Shown here one piece after another: positions 30,419 through 42,274 of a DNA stretch of 64,000 bases. How positions within the stretch are numbered: the stretch's first letter is position 1; each line of letters opens with the position of its first letter. The position numbers were made by a program, and so were the translations under genes. The stretch is from Thelephora terrestris. Taxonomy: Eukaryota; Basidiomycota; Agaricomycetes; Thelephorales; Thelephoraceae. The notes below the pieces were generated by a model. The model did no database searches. It worked only from the letters and a program-made list of their open reading frames with translations, and was not told where the DNA came from. The stretch spans positions 1-64,000 of the forward strand of contig WIUZ02000027.1 in NCBI GenBank assembly GCA_015956445.1, written 5' to 3'.

Positions 30419-31718
30419 TCACTCTCCTTTCGCGATTTTGCTCTGGGGTCTCATCGCATACCCAGTCCAGCTCTAAGGACAATCCATTTGTTCAACTACG
30501 CCAGTTGCAGAAACGGGAGGGAATGGACACACCTCGTCGTACAAGGCGACACCCCTGACACCGAGCAAGTTCAACCCCAACCACAACACTCCCGCAGTCA
30601 TCCCGCTTCCACAGCTCGTCACCGCCTTCCTCTTGCCTTGGAGAATCGCTTGAGTCTCCTCCTCACCTACGGCCTTCTTTAGCTCGCCGAGGATCTGGTC
30701 ACGGGTTTTGAATGTTGGATAGGGTTCATCGGACACGATGTTTGTGCTTTGGGTGAGGAAGACGTTGAATGGAAGCGAAAAGGAGTTGGGGATATGTCCC
30801 GATGAGAGGCCAGGACGAGGTTCAGGATCAGTACCGAGGAATCTGAACAGGATTGAGTAAACGTGACGAAAGTATTTGGAAGGGAGAGCTACCTCCCGCG
30901 AGCGCGTGCGTCAAGAACAAGTTCGGAAGTCGAGTCGAACTTGGAGCTGTTCGACACTATCTGTTCATAACCTAGAGCTCGAGTTAATGCAATAAATGCA
31001 AGATCTGACTCCAACGCATAATACCCCGTATGACGCTCTCGTCGAGGGAGGGTGGAGAATACTGGACCGGCTCAGGGGTCAATGGCTCACGGGAAGACTC
31101 TTCGGCGTTCAAAGTCGATTCCCAGGCCGGTATGCCACCATCGAGCACGCTCGAATTTGTATGACCGAATGCGCGGAACATGAAGAGGGCTCGAGGCGAG
31201 GAGAATATTCCGTGAGTGTCGTACCTGAGATTGAGATGAGTTCGAACGTCGTGCCATGTCATGAGTTTAACATTACAGGACGACTGGGGAAGTTCTCGAG
31301 ATCCCGGAACGTTCTAGGGTGCAGAGAAATACGTCAGCCATGCGTGGCACAAGCAAACCCACAACACGGAAATTGAAGTACATCATGGACACTCACCGCA
31401 GAACTTGGCAAACACCTCCGGATCGGGGATCATATGTTTCAAGCCCAACTCGTGCTCTTTGGCGACCTCATCGAGGTCCAAAAAGCGTGCTTGGGGCAAC
31501 CTCTTTTTCAAGAACTCCCCGCGAGCCTTCCGTGGGGAATTGGGCATGTGCCAACTGGCGTCCACGAAGATCGCGTCTTTGGTTACGCTTGAAGGGTTCA
31601 CGAGGAGCGGTGCCACATTCTGAGAAGAAAACGACCGTGCGGGTACAGACATGTTCAGGAACGGTTGGGTAGCGAATCGACAGCGGCTCAGAAGGATACC
31701 GGGCATGATCATCATCAT
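30419..31718 (-). CDS. Mitochondrial 3-mercaptopyruvate/thiosulfate sulfurtransferase
   Basis: Six exons: 31718-31397, 31313-31277, 31224-31025, 30971-30893, 30842-30533 and 30472-30419; 333 residues, all GT-AG, frame kept. There are two rhodanese domains; the second carries the catalytic loop C-G-S-G-M-T with Cys at about 290, matching the mercaptopyruvate sulfurtransferase type (TUM1-like). It ends in the usual YDESWTGYA. The N-terminus is basic and rich in Met, Arg and Ser, suggesting a mitochondrial targeting peptide. The enzyme moves sulfur from 3-mercaptopyruvate or thiosulfate and in yeast supplies sulfur for tRNA thiolation. It is divergent from the F-box gene starting at 31889, with about 170 bp between the starts. 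Confidence 0.9.
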
Positions 31719-31888
31719 GGTGTTTGACGGACCGTTATTAAGCGCTAGATCGGACCGTGACAGTGACCCTCCGCGGCGGAGTCCGCCCTCCCGCGGCCAC
31801 CTCTAGTCGTCGCTCCCGAATCGCGTCCTCCTCACGTCTGGATTCGAGGCTATATTCCAGCCCAACATCACCCTCAATCAAGGCAACG

Positions 31889-33700
31889 ATGAGCGACATT
31901 CGCCCAGGCGACGGTTTGACCATCGAACAACTGCTCAGGGCATTGCGGGAGCGATTCACGCTCATGTACGTTTGGCTGCCCACGTTGACCGCGTGCATAG
32001 TTGGCTAACGCCCCACTAGCCAAAACAAACCCATTGATCTGACTCTCGATGAAGTGTGTACCAGATGGCTACCCTTCGCGTCTCCCAGCTTATTGTATTT
32101 CTAGGCTCGAGTGTACGAACAGGGCGCCAATGATATTCTAGTCCGTGCGAGGTCGCTCGTGAATTCGCTTCAAATCACTCTTCGAACACCGCCGGAAGTA
32201 CTTGGCATGATATCTTCCTATCTCAGCCTGGACGACTTGTTTAATGCGTCCCAAGTTTGTCACTACTGGCGTTCGGTCTTGATATCGATACCATACTTGT
32301 GGACCCGGATCTCTTGCGAAGATGCACCCTCAGCGATTATCTGCCTCGAGCGGTCCAAATCCCTGCCAATCCACCTACAACTCGAACCAGTATTATCGAA
32401 CGCGGTTCTCAAGGATGTGCTACTCTACAGGAACCCTGTCGCCTCATTGACCTTGAACCACATGCTTGATGATATTCCACACTTGTACCAACTATTCGTG
32501 TTTTCTAGCCCAACCGTGAAGCGACTAAAGATTTACGCCGATAACCTCCTTCGATCAGCAGACGAACGGCAAGCACTGCATGAAATCTGGCAAGACTTCC
32601 CGTCTCTTCGCGAGCTATTTGTCGGCCATTTTTTCGTCCCAATTGATCGGCTCACCGCCCCAAACCTTGTACACCTGGCCCTAGAATACACAGGACACCA
32701 TCAGGATATCACAGTCCAAGCCATTTTAGATGCGCTTCGTGGATGTCCCCTACTGGAAACTCTCCTTCTCCATTACTCAGACAACACGGAGTCTTCGGGC
32801 CCCGCGCACGACCACACCTCCGTTTTCCTCCCCCACCTCCGCAGTATCGAGATGGGTCCGTTTGAGGTTCGCTCTGGACTGATATCCCACCTCGACTTCC
32901 CCCTAGATGTCGCAGTGGGCTTCCGGACGCTGAGCATGGAGGATTTATGCGGCGATCTCCCGCTCGCAGTCCTAGCCTCGATGCAACATGTTTTGAGCAG
33001 GATTGAAATCCACTGCGTCACCCTCGCCGCCCCTCCGCTTTACGTCTACCCACTTCTCCTTATTCGTTTTGAAGGGCCACGCGGCTCTCTGGAAATAACC
33101 ACTTGGGCTGCACTAGACCGTACACAACGGCATGATGTTCTCTTTGGCCCAGAAGGGGTACTATTTTGCCATTCGCCGCGTATTGACAACGTAACGGAGA
33201 TACACATCGTAGGTTGTTCTTTCCACGGTGACCGAGGGTTGGACCACATCAGCACAGCGATGCCAAACCTTGTTTCTATCTCCCTCTTCAACTGTAATCC
33301 TGCTCCGCTACAACTAGCCCCAAAAAACCCTTCGTCACCTCCATTCCCGCGCCTGGAACGCGTGATGGTGCTCGGGGTTGAATCGGGGTTGGAAGAGATG
33401 ACGAGGGTGTTGAGGGACCTTGGCGTACCGCTGAAGACCCTTGTAGTTGGGCAGGGTCCCAGGGGCTCCAGGTACGGGAATGAGGACTTGAAGCTGGACT
33501 ACACCTTGCTGGCAGAGCTTGTGGAAGACCTTCGGATTCGGTGCCCTACCAAGATCTTGGACTGGGGAACTAGGAACGAGATTCGGGATAGGTGGACTAC
33601 AATCAGGCTTAACGGGCCGGTAAGCATGACTGAAAACTTGGTGGTACAAAGTCTCATCGCATTCTGCAGCTCCTTTGCGAAGACCTGGCCTTGGCGATGA
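31889..33700 (+). CDS. F-box protein with LRR-like repeats
   Basis: Exons 31889-31965, 32020-32053 and 32105-33700 give 568 residues. Start is the ATG at 31889. A short helical N-terminus is followed by an F-box at about 60-100 (TPPEVLGMISSYLSLDDL, then QVCHYWRSVLIS). A long Leu-rich region with irregular repeats follows. This belongs to a different F-box family from the 28.4-kb and 54-58 kb copies. It probably acts as an SCF adaptor; no substrate can be named. A decayed tandem copy follows at 33.96-35.14 kb. Confidence 0.85.
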
Positions 33701-33959
33701 AGTTTTGTCAATTTGATACTACGTGGGAGGATGGCACAATTATGAGGGATGTCCCTTGACAGCCACCGTTGTGTGCACTATCAGTGGTAATGTTAGAGCC
33801 TACGTTTGGGTAAGACACAACCTGACTCGCTACATGTGCAACCTCCTTCCACGATTCAAGGGGGGTCATTCCATAAAAATTCGGTTCGGGGCTGAGCATA
33901 TCTCTCGTCGACACTTGAAATCGTCCTTACCCACGGTCCTTTTACGGTTCGGTTCCAAA

Positions 33960-35144
33960 CGCGTCTTTAGAGAATATTCCGCTCTTCAAGAGCCCGGTCT
34001 GGCACGAGCCCAAAAGAATCTCACCAACCGTTTGTGTTTTCTGGCCCATCCGTGGAGCGACTACATTTACACGCCGATGATCCCAGAGGATGACAAACAC
34101 ACCGCAAACAATCTAGTGAGACTTCCCGTGTCTTCGCGGGCTGTTTGCCGGCCAAATCCCCTTCCCCATCAATCAGCTCACCCTTAACCCAAAACCTTGT
34201 ACACCTGGCCCTAGAACACCACAGTCCAGGCCATTTGAATATGCTTCGCAGATCTCCTCTACTGGAAACCCTTCTCCTCAATTACTCAGTCGTCATCTTG
34301 CCGGACATTATACGTGGTCACACACCCTTGTTTGTCTCCACCTCCGCAGTCTTGAGTACTTTGGGTCTGTTTAAGGTTTCCTCTGGACTGATGACCCACC
34401 TCGATTTCCACCTAAATTTCGCAGTGGACTTTCGGAGAATAGGACTGTTCCTCGCAAGCGGCCGTCACGATCCCGCGCACAGCCCTCATCTGCTTCTCCT
34501 TGTTCGTTCGAAGGGCTTTGCGGCTCTCTTGTAATCTCGAAATAATCACTCGGGCTGCACTCGACCATATATAACGGCAGGATATTCTCTTCGGCCCAGG
34601 AGGGGTACTATTCTGCCATTCGCCGCGTGTCGAGGACGTGACGGAGTTCCACGTGGTAGTTTATCCTTTCCAGAGCGACCAAGGGTTGCATCACATCAGA
34701 AAGGCCCCACCGGACCTTTTATATATATTTCCTTCTTCCATTGGATCGAATCCCGCTGCAACTCGTCCACAGAACCCCTCATCGCCTCCATTCACGCTCC
34801 TGGAACGTGTCATAGTTCTCGGACCGGAATCGAGGTTGGAAGGGATTGTAAGAGCGAGGAGGGACCTCGGCGTGCCGCTCAAGACCCTTGTGGTCGGACG
34901 CGGTCCAAGGGGTTATTGCTACGACAGCCTGGAGTTGAACTACACTCCGGTAGCGGGATTCGTAGAAGATCTTCTTGTTGAGTGCCCTGCGAAGATCTTG
35001 GCGTGGGGGACAGGAGCGAGATACAAAATGTGTGCGATCAAGGTCTCTGGGCCGCCGGTGAGCTCAACCGAGAACGTGGTAGCACCGGGTGCCATCATAC
35101 TCTGCAGTTCCTTTTCGCAGACCTGTCCGCCGCCGCCGCGATAG
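33960..35144 (+). pseudogene. Decayed tandem duplicate of the 31.9-kb F-box gene
   Basis: Three open pieces in different frames match the middle and end of the upstream gene in order: PxxKNLT...FLAHPW (about 33990-34060), QNLVHLALEHH...LLETLLLNYS (34180-34420), and LLERVIVLGPESRLEG to the C-terminal tail (34638-35144). The F-box is missing and at least two frameshifts and a deletion separate the pieces. The last piece starts with an ATG and is open for 168 residues, but alone it lacks an F-box. Confidence 0.8.
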
Positions 35145-35469
35145 GAGGATGGTGCAATTGCTATCATAGGACCTACATTTTAATATGATATAACTATAAC
35201 AAGACTTGTATAACTATAACAGCCATCCTCCATGATTCACGAGGAGACTTTCCTCTATGTTCATACCCTGAGCTCACGCGTATAAGTGTCCACAACGGGT
35301 CTTGTCCTTGTGGGAAAATGGATCTTCACGCCACTGCCCCGGAGTCCAAGCCGCGATCATCACCCACTGGCATTGCCGATCACCAGAGCACCTAGAGTCC
35401 TCCACAGTAACCGTCCGCCAGGTTTCCTCGTCTTTCGTGTTATCGCGTGTCTGACCTTCAGCTTAGCTC
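35145..35469. other. Intergenic, presumed promoter of the 35.5-kb F-box gene
   Basis: A short tandem repeat of ATAACTATAACA type lies at about 35189-35220. Nothing else recognised. Confidence 0.4.
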
Positions 35470-37071
35470 ATGGCACCCTCTCTGGTCAAGCCCAGCGATA
35501 CCTGCCTGCAGAAGAGTGAGAAGGGGCTCGCAGCCGCGACCATTCACCTCAAGGAACTTATCCGTGTCATGAATGGGCTACGCTCCCCTCTTCTACGCCT
35601 TCCCACAGAAACTATCATCCACATTCTATCGTACATCATGGGGAGTGCGGGACTTCCCTCTGCCTGGCGATGGATCGTCCGCACATGCCACCGCATTCAC
35701 AAGATCATGTGCACTTCAACTCAGCTATGGCGGACGGCAGATTTCTCCTCAGTTAGGCTAGCCCAGGTCGCGTTCGAAAGGTCTCAAGGAAACATCGGGA
35801 TGATAACCGCATACGTTCACGTCAAGGACAGGCAGGGGAATGAGCATGCCTTAAACGCCTGGAGATTTTGCAGAGACAATATGGCGCTTCAGGGCGGTAG
35901 ACTCCACACATTAGAGCTCTGCGGGTACCCCTCCCACCTCGCTGACTTCTTATGGATCTTTGAACGACCCCTTCCCCGTCTCGAACGCTTGGAGATCCGT
36001 TTCATCCCTTCGCCCTACAACTCTACGAGCCCTCCCCAGCTGGGTCCAGTGGCTCTACAACTCCCATCGGACCTGCCGTTGAGGGTTCTCCATCTTTCTG
36101 GTGCCATTTTACCCTGGTCGTCGAGACTCTACACCGGGCTAAGTGAATTGCACCTCGACTTTGAAAGTTGCAATGCCGCCGTGGAGGTCTCGAAACAGGA
36201 CATATCCAGACTCCTCGAAGCTTCTCCTCAGCTGGAGAGCCTGTTCCTGCGCCGAATTAGGCTGAAGACCGACGAAGAGCAATACAATCCTACCCAGATC
36301 GTGACATTCGCAAGCCTCAAGTCCCTCGTTCTGGCCATTGAGCTTTCAGCATCTGTTAGGCACCTCCTCGATCACCTGGACACCCCCGCAGTCGAGTACC
36401 TCGATATTCAGGCAGATTTTTCCTCATGGGAGGTGGACCATTTTATCGAATATCTTTGCTCTGGTTGTCGTCTTCCGGACAGACTATTCTCAAAGCCACC
36501 AAAGTTCGAATTTAGGCCCTGCTACGAAGATGATCGCGACGCGCTCAAGGTCAGCATGGGCAGGTGTTATGTTCAGTTCGATTTCGGTGCCTACAGCGAC
36601 GAATTCGAAGAAATCTTGGGCGCCATGTTAACCCACATCCTGCCGCTGGTTCCGTCATCCGTCACCACCCTCAGCCTCGAACATTCAAACTTGAACGAAG
36701 ACGATGGGTGGACGGATTTCTTCTCGTCACATCCCGAAGTTCGCTCCATCGAGCTCTGGCATGAGGCTCTCGTGGGCGAGTCGTTGTGGGATGCCTTGTC
36801 ACCTACAGAGGCGGATGGAGTCACTTTGTGCACAAGACTCGAATCAATCGACCTTACAGACTGGGCAGAGACAACGCCCCTATTCAACTGTCTCCTGAAA
36901 CGGAAAGCTGCGGGCTTTGGGCTCAAGCGCCTCCAGTTGTACGAAGCGGGCGAAATGATGGCTGAGACGTTGAGTTCCGTGGTAGAGGAGCTTCAAGTCT
37001 TTCACAGACCGGCCAGACCAACGCAGTGGGTACGTTCCGTCCCCGCTGAATGGAGTGGGACTCCGCGCTGA
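35470..37071 (+). CDS. F-box protein, single exon
   Basis: 533 residues from ATG 35470 with no intron needed. The F-box-like segment is at about 40-90 (LLRLPTETIIHILSYI, then VRTCHRIHKIMCTSTQLWRTADF), typical of agaric F-box proteins with the F-box-like fold. The rest is a Leu-rich, LRR-like region with acidic patches. It probably acts as an SCF ubiquitin ligase adaptor. It does not belong to either of the other two F-box families in the window. Confidence 0.85.
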   Translation: MAPSLVKPSDTCLQKSEKGLAAATIHLKELIRVMNGLRSPLLRLPTETIIHILSYIMGSAGLPSAWRWIVRTCHRIHKIMCTSTQLWRTADFSSVRLAQVAFERSQGNIGMITAYVHVKDRQGNEHALNAWRFCRDNMALQGGRLHTLELCGYPSHLADFLWIFERPLPRLERLEIRFIPSPYNSTSPPQLGPVALQLPSDLPLRVLHLSGAILPWSSRLYTGLSELHLDFESCNAAVEVSKQDISRLLEASPQLESLFLRRIRLKTDEEQYNPTQIVTFASLKSLVLAIELSASVRHLLDHLDTPAVEYLDIQADFSSWEVDHFIEYLCSGCRLPDRLFSKPPKFEFRPCYEDDRDALKVSMGRCYVQFDFGAYSDEFEEILGAMLTHILPLVPSSVTTLSLEHSNLNEDDGWTDFFSSHPEVRSIELWHEALVGESLWDALSPTEADGVTLCTRLESIDLTDWAETTPLFNCLLKRKAAGFGLKRLQLYEAGEMMAETLSSVVEELQVFHRPARPTQWVRSVPAEWSGTPR

Positions 37072-37515
37072 CCATTTCCCAGTGGGGATGTGGATGTAGT
37101 CCTCGTTCTCATTCGCGGGACGAACCTAGTATTTAGCAGAGCCCTGTGGTTGCTTGCCGGACGTTGGCCTCCGTAGCGGGACATTTCTTAACCGAACCTT
37201 GGGACCGGGCAGTCTGCGTGTCATCGCCTGTATCACGAGAACATGAAACACGCATATTTCAGGCAAGTTCACCTCCTGGTACAACCGCAGGCTGGTCATA
37301 CCAGTGGGGTTTTGGTGTATATTCAATGTGTAGCAAACATATAGAGGAAGATACAGCATAAGCGACCATGGGTCGCACAATTTAGGATACGATCATCATA
37401 AACACCCGAGGCGTAAAACCAAAGACGCGCCTCGATGGAAAAAAAAAAAGGGGGGGGGGGGGGGGGGGTTATTTACTTGCGTCGCGAGGACCTATCTCAC
37501 GAGAAGATGGTTTAT
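37072..37515. other. Intergenic between convergent genes
   Basis: Contains the homopurine run at 37439-37468. No gene supported. Confidence 0.4.
37439..37468 (+). repeat. Homopurine run A11 then G19
   Basis: Eleven A followed by nineteen G. It lies between the 3' ends of two convergent genes. The length may be affected by sequencing error. Confidence 0.85.
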
Positions 37516-39519
37516 TTACTGGCTGAATCCGGATTCCGAAAACGCCATCTCGGACATGGCGTCTATACTTTGTTTCTGCGCTTTCTTTCCGCGCCATTTC
37601 GCAGTTGGGAGAGCGATGTGCATTTCCGCTGTACGTATTGACGGTGGCGTCAGTTACCATGGTCGTGATGACCGGGAGCGAACAGACTTACGTCTGCTGT
37701 ATTTACACTTCCCCTGCCTTAAAAATGTGCAGTTGAGCCCACGAGGGCATACGTGACCCATGCAGCAGTCGTCACCGAACTCGCAATTCTTCCCTAGGGT
37801 GGGAGAGTACGTCAGTTTTGTGGCTTGGAGTCGAGACGTGATTCAAGACACAAACCTTTAAGACGAATGGGGCACGGATATTTCTTTGCGTTCTTGCGAA
37901 AATCGCCCAGTTGTTCAGGAGTGAGGATGTAACCATGTCCGAACCGACACCTATGCCCATCCTTGCACCTGGACAAGTAATAGAAGTTACACGGGGGCGG
38001 ATTTTGTTTGTGGAGCGGCTGCAGAGTTATGATAGATAACCAACGGCCAGCTGAAAATCAACGAAGCAAAGAACGTACAAGAGTGGGATCCAGATATAGG
38101 GGTGGCGAAGGTGGAGTTATAGCCTGGGGCGCATACGAAGGTGAGGGCGGTGCACTCATCAAACGGAATGGTGATGAAGTGGACATTTGTGGAGAGAACG
38201 GAGGACTGGGCTGTGGTGGAGTGTAGGAAGGGGTAGGCTGGAAGTGAGGGAAAGGAAGGTTTGAGTAGGGTTGAGGGGAGGGATTTGGGTACGCCTGAGG
38301 GTAACCCGAAGCGAACCTCCTCGGATTAAGTTTCACAGGCATTTTCTGCGTCATAAACACTCCCGGGATCGTGCACTCCGGTATCTCGTAATTCCGTAGC
38401 TGGAATGCGATTTCGTTGTACCCTCGTAAGAAGACCAACTTGTCCAAGAGGCCTTCAGTTTGGAGGTGGCTTAATGTCGTCGTGTAGCCGTTATCGTGGA
38501 GGCCTGAGCACCCCGTCAGATCGACGGTCCAAAGAGGAAAGCCCTACTCACCACCGAAGTATACTTTGACTATTTGTGGGAAACATGTGAAAACACGAAG
38601 AGATTCTGACCGACACTTGCGTCAACAGTGTGATGAAGAGAGTGTTGGAGGGAAATCCAGACCTTTTAGTTTCGTATCCGCGGCTTCTTTCGAGGATCCG
38701 ACATCGACAATGGAAAACAATGGCGCTGCCTTGTTGAAACCTTCGATAAAAGCATCGTACTGTTCGGCGGTGCAGTGGTGGTGGTTAGTGACCGTGTCCC
38801 GTAGGCCGTTGAGATTACAATAGATTGTAAGCCAGATTTGTGGGTTCTTAGTAGGTATGTCCGCGAGGGTTTTTAAGTGTTCCATGATTCCACGATTAAG
38901 AAGGGTAGCGGCTTGAGCTCCGCCGGTGTGTCCGGCGGAGATGAGTTCCGGTGAGAATATGTTGCCATCGCCGTCGACAAGGCACAGCACTAATGGGTTA
39001 CCTTCCTACACACGTGTATAAGAGTGTGAGTCAGCCCGAGACGATATGTGGCGGACGTTCCACATACGGTCAGAGATCTGCCTTTTCTCTCTAGCTCTAG
39101 AATCCGGTTTTCTGCTGCTCTTCTCGATGCCAACTCCGACTTGTGCGCTTTTGGTGTAGAAAACGCTCAGCCATCGTAGTAGAGGGTTGATTGAGGCGAC
39201 TCCGAACCTTTCTTCCAAACATCCACCTGCCGTTCGAGTTCTTCATTGCTTTCCTCCAAGTCTCTGTTCCGCTCTATGGTCGCTCGGAAAAGGTCTAAGC
39301 CGTTGGATAGAAAAAGAGGTATGTTCAGTGATTAAGATTGACCCTCTCCCCGAGGCAAAACCTCACCGGACTGTTGCTGGAGCAGAACTTCCCTGGAAAG
39401 AAAAAAAAACGGGTGGAAGAGTCCGACGGAGTTGAGCCGATATTCAATTTATTAGTGGCGTAGAGGTCTTACCAGGTCTCGAGCTTTTCCTCGTACTTTT
39501 CAGACTGGGTTGCGTCCAT
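37516..39519 (-). CDS. CCCH zinc-finger protein of the fungal DUF7923 type (ten exons)
   Basis: Exons 39519-39473, 39392-39367, 39294-39208, 39147-39068, 39005-38663, 38605-38552, 38503-38079, 38018-37856, 37793-37692 and 37628-37516; 479 residues, frame kept. The N-terminal 75 residues form a coiled coil. A central domain follows with LVDGDGNIFS, GHTGGAQAA and KVYFGGLHDNGY, the pattern of a fungal NYN-like domain of unknown function. A Pro/Ser/Tyr-rich linker leads to tandem CCCH fingers (CKDGHRCRFGH, then CEFGDDCCMGHVC and a third ending in Met-His). This suggests an RNA-binding, possibly nucleolytic role. Introns 48-80 bp. The number of small 5' exons is the least certain part. Confidence 0.8.
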
Positions 39520-40279
39520 GTAAATGCATACCACGTTGCGGAATCGTGACAACGTTCGGGAGCAAGATGTGTATGTAATCAGCCGCAATTTGATCGGACG
39601 GCAACAAATGCTCTTCCGCTTTCCTACAACTCTCGACGCTCGTTCGGACATCCGGACTCCCCGACGGGCGGCAGAAACCCTCTCAGTTCTGAAAAATCAT
39701 GCAAGATATTTGCGCACGAAAAAACAAATATCCTTCGTTAGCAGAGGGCTAAACCATTGGCTCGCGCCATCGTCAAGACCGACGGTGTGGGCGATATTAC
39801 CGCGTAAGTGTCGTCGCAGGGCCTGAAATACTTCCGCTTATTGGGCGTTCCGAGCGAAGAAACCGAACCCGGCAGAGTGAATCCACTTTGGCAAAACTCG
39901 GTGATCAAAAGAAGCGAAAGCTGAATGAGGAATGAAAGGCCACTTACCGACAGGCTACGCTGCCTCCAACGATGAGGCTACGGGTGCACCATTGCATGAC
40001 AATATCGTAACGACACGAACGTCATCTTTTTGCACCCAGAAGGCCTACCAATGAGCAAAGCACTTTCCGGCTCGGATCTGAAACCCTTGGCTCCCTGTTG
40101 TCGGAGGGTCCAGGGGGTGTGTCTCATACAAACGCCATCGGTTATCCTGAGGAGACAGCACGACGGTGCCGAAGAAGGCTCAGACATCTTCGCTATTAGG
40201 CACTCATACCGCCTATCCTGCACTGGAACTCATAGGATGCGCTCAAAGGTGCATTCACACTGGCTTCGACAGCACCCTT
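39520..40279. other. No supported gene, 0.76 kb
   Basis: Upstream of the CCCH gene; only short unsupported ORFs. Confidence 0.4.
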
Positions 40280-40422
40280 ATCTCCTACCGAATGCCCCCC
40301 AGGAGATCGGAGAGATGCTCTTTGCCCATCTCATCTACGACATCCCCAGTTCGCGTGCGTACTCTCTGACGTGCCGCTCCTGGCAATCTGCCATTGTGCT
40401 CCACTCCCATCCTCTCCTCTAA
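40280..40422 (+). pseudogene. Isolated F-box fragment
   Basis: An open piece reads PNAPQEIGEMLFAHLI, then YSLTCRSWQSAIVLHSH, clearly the F-box motif of the 54-58 kb family. It stops at 40422 with no LRR-like region in frame. Downstream DNA to 40943 has only weak similarity at best and no supported gene. Confidence 0.6.
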
Positions 40423-40943
40423 ATTACCCTCTACCACTTGAATCAAACATTCGAGCGGCCAAATTCCAAGAGAACTTGCTAACGGATGGCCTGACGCTTA
40501 TAGCACCCTGCACGCATCCACCACGGGAACGTTTTGCCGTTTGGCGTTGGACGACTTGCGCGGGGGCATTACAGAGCCCGCGATTGGTGAGTAACTGTCC
40601 GAGGCGTATGCGGCCAAGAGTTTCACAGCCGAGGGCTCCCTTGTAGATTTCTATTTCTTGAAGCACATTCTCACTCATAGGAGACTTGAACTCGATTGGA
40701 TGCCTCAACCCCATTGCCAAGAAGCTAGCGATCGAAACCCATGTGGGTTCGCCAACCAAGAGACGACTCGTCTGTTTAACGGCTTGAGGTCGAAACGGAC
40801 CCTTGTAAACACCCTTGTAAATTGTACACAAAATAACAGACGCTGGGTGTTCGGGTCTCTAGTAGCCACCACTCGCCCACGGAGGCAAAAAGCCCTCCTG
40901 AATATCTGGTATACAACCAAACGAAACGCAACGAATGGATAGA

Positions 40944-42115
40944 TCACTTGATACGCTTAAGCTGCAAGGGAGGATGAGCACAAACGAACAAAAAGGAGGC
41001 GAGAACTCACCCTCTCAGTGTTCTTGAACATACGGTTGTCCAAGCTCGTAGCCTTCTCACCGATGCGGTCGATACGCGTGTTCTGGGTGTCAAGTTCCTG
41101 ACCCATGGCCATTCCAAGCGCCTTGAGCCTCTTGGCCGCATCCCCTATCTCGTCCAAGTTATCGTCCAACTCATCCTCGAGTTCGTCGTCCGAATGCGAA
41201 GCCTCGAATTGGAATCTCGACCTCTGTTCCTTGCGCATAGCTTGTTGCGTTCCAGTGAGCTGTCGTCGACCGCCAACCCCTTCTTCTTCGCCGCCGCGTC
41301 CGTAAGTACCCGCTCGTCCGAGGTTGTTTTGGGATTCCCTAACTTCCATCGCGGTACGCTCACGTTCCTCGCGATCTTCATCGTATCGAGCCTGGATCTT
41401 GGCTTCTTTCGCTGCCCGTTTAGCGTCCTTATTGAATGTGATTGCTGGGCGGAAGATAGACCTGTTGAGTTTCTTGAGTTCGTCAGTGTTATCTTCAGCA
41501 CGGAGAGAGTGGTTCTTGGAGATATCGAGGTGGCGTTCCGTATTAGCGAGCTTCTCTGAATACATTACGAGATCAGAACCTAGCAACAACGGCGAGTACA
41601 AGGGAAAACGCACCAGATTGATCACCAAGCTTCAAAAGCGTCCCACGGGCGGTTTCCTCGGCTTCACGAGCCAACCTCAAAGCGTTCCTGGTAGAGTTCA
41701 CGCTCTCCTGCTTGGTAGTCCTAATCTGTTGCTTGATACCCTCGACATCTTCCTCGTTCTCCTCGCCAGGGACAGGCTCCCGCAGTTCGGGACCACGATC
41801 GCCGGCGGTGAAACGATTCTGGCCAGCGCGCTCTGGGTTGTATCCGGAGAACAGCTCAGATCTGGTGGGGTCTGGTGCTCCGCCCCTTGATGGGTTGTAG
41901 CCTCCGCTCCCGCCTCCGTAGCCCCCACCATTTCCGCCGGATGGAGGTTGCTGGTTGTATGCGTCGTTACCGTAGAGATCGCCGTCTCTGCTGGGCACGT
42001 AGGTAGAACCAGCGGTTTTATAACTTGGGGCAGGAGAGCGAGAGGGAGCCGGCCCACTCTGCTTAGGCTCGACGGGAGGGATCAGATTTTGTTCTTTGCG
42101 CCTGAAGAAGGACAT
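40944..42115 (-). CDS. SEC9: SEC9 / SNAP-25-type plasma-membrane t-SNARE
   Basis: Exons 42115-41614, 41555-41011 and 40961-40944 (18 bp) give 354 residues. The N-terminus is Pro/Gly/Tyr-rich and disordered. The Qb SNARE helix lies about 140-215 (IKQQIRTTKQESVNSTRNALRLA) and the Qc helix about 285-350, ending in NRMFKNTERLKRIK, with central-layer Gln residues in each. There is no transmembrane segment and no Cys-rich palmitoylation linker, as in fungal Sec9. It pairs with Sso-type syntaxin and Snc synaptobrevin in exocytosis at the hyphal tip. The last exon encodes five residues and is supported by a 49-bp intron and the family C-terminus. Confidence 0.93.
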
Positions 42116-42274
42116 GACAGTGGGTTGTGAGGAGAAGCGAAACAGGAAAGAAGCAGATATTTAAGTCAATCGACGCCACGTGGTGTGTACACCGCCCAGG
42201 CGCCCGTAACCCTAACAGACACAGCCTACCACACATAGCTATGGGCGCACAACCACACCAGGAAAATAAACCAG

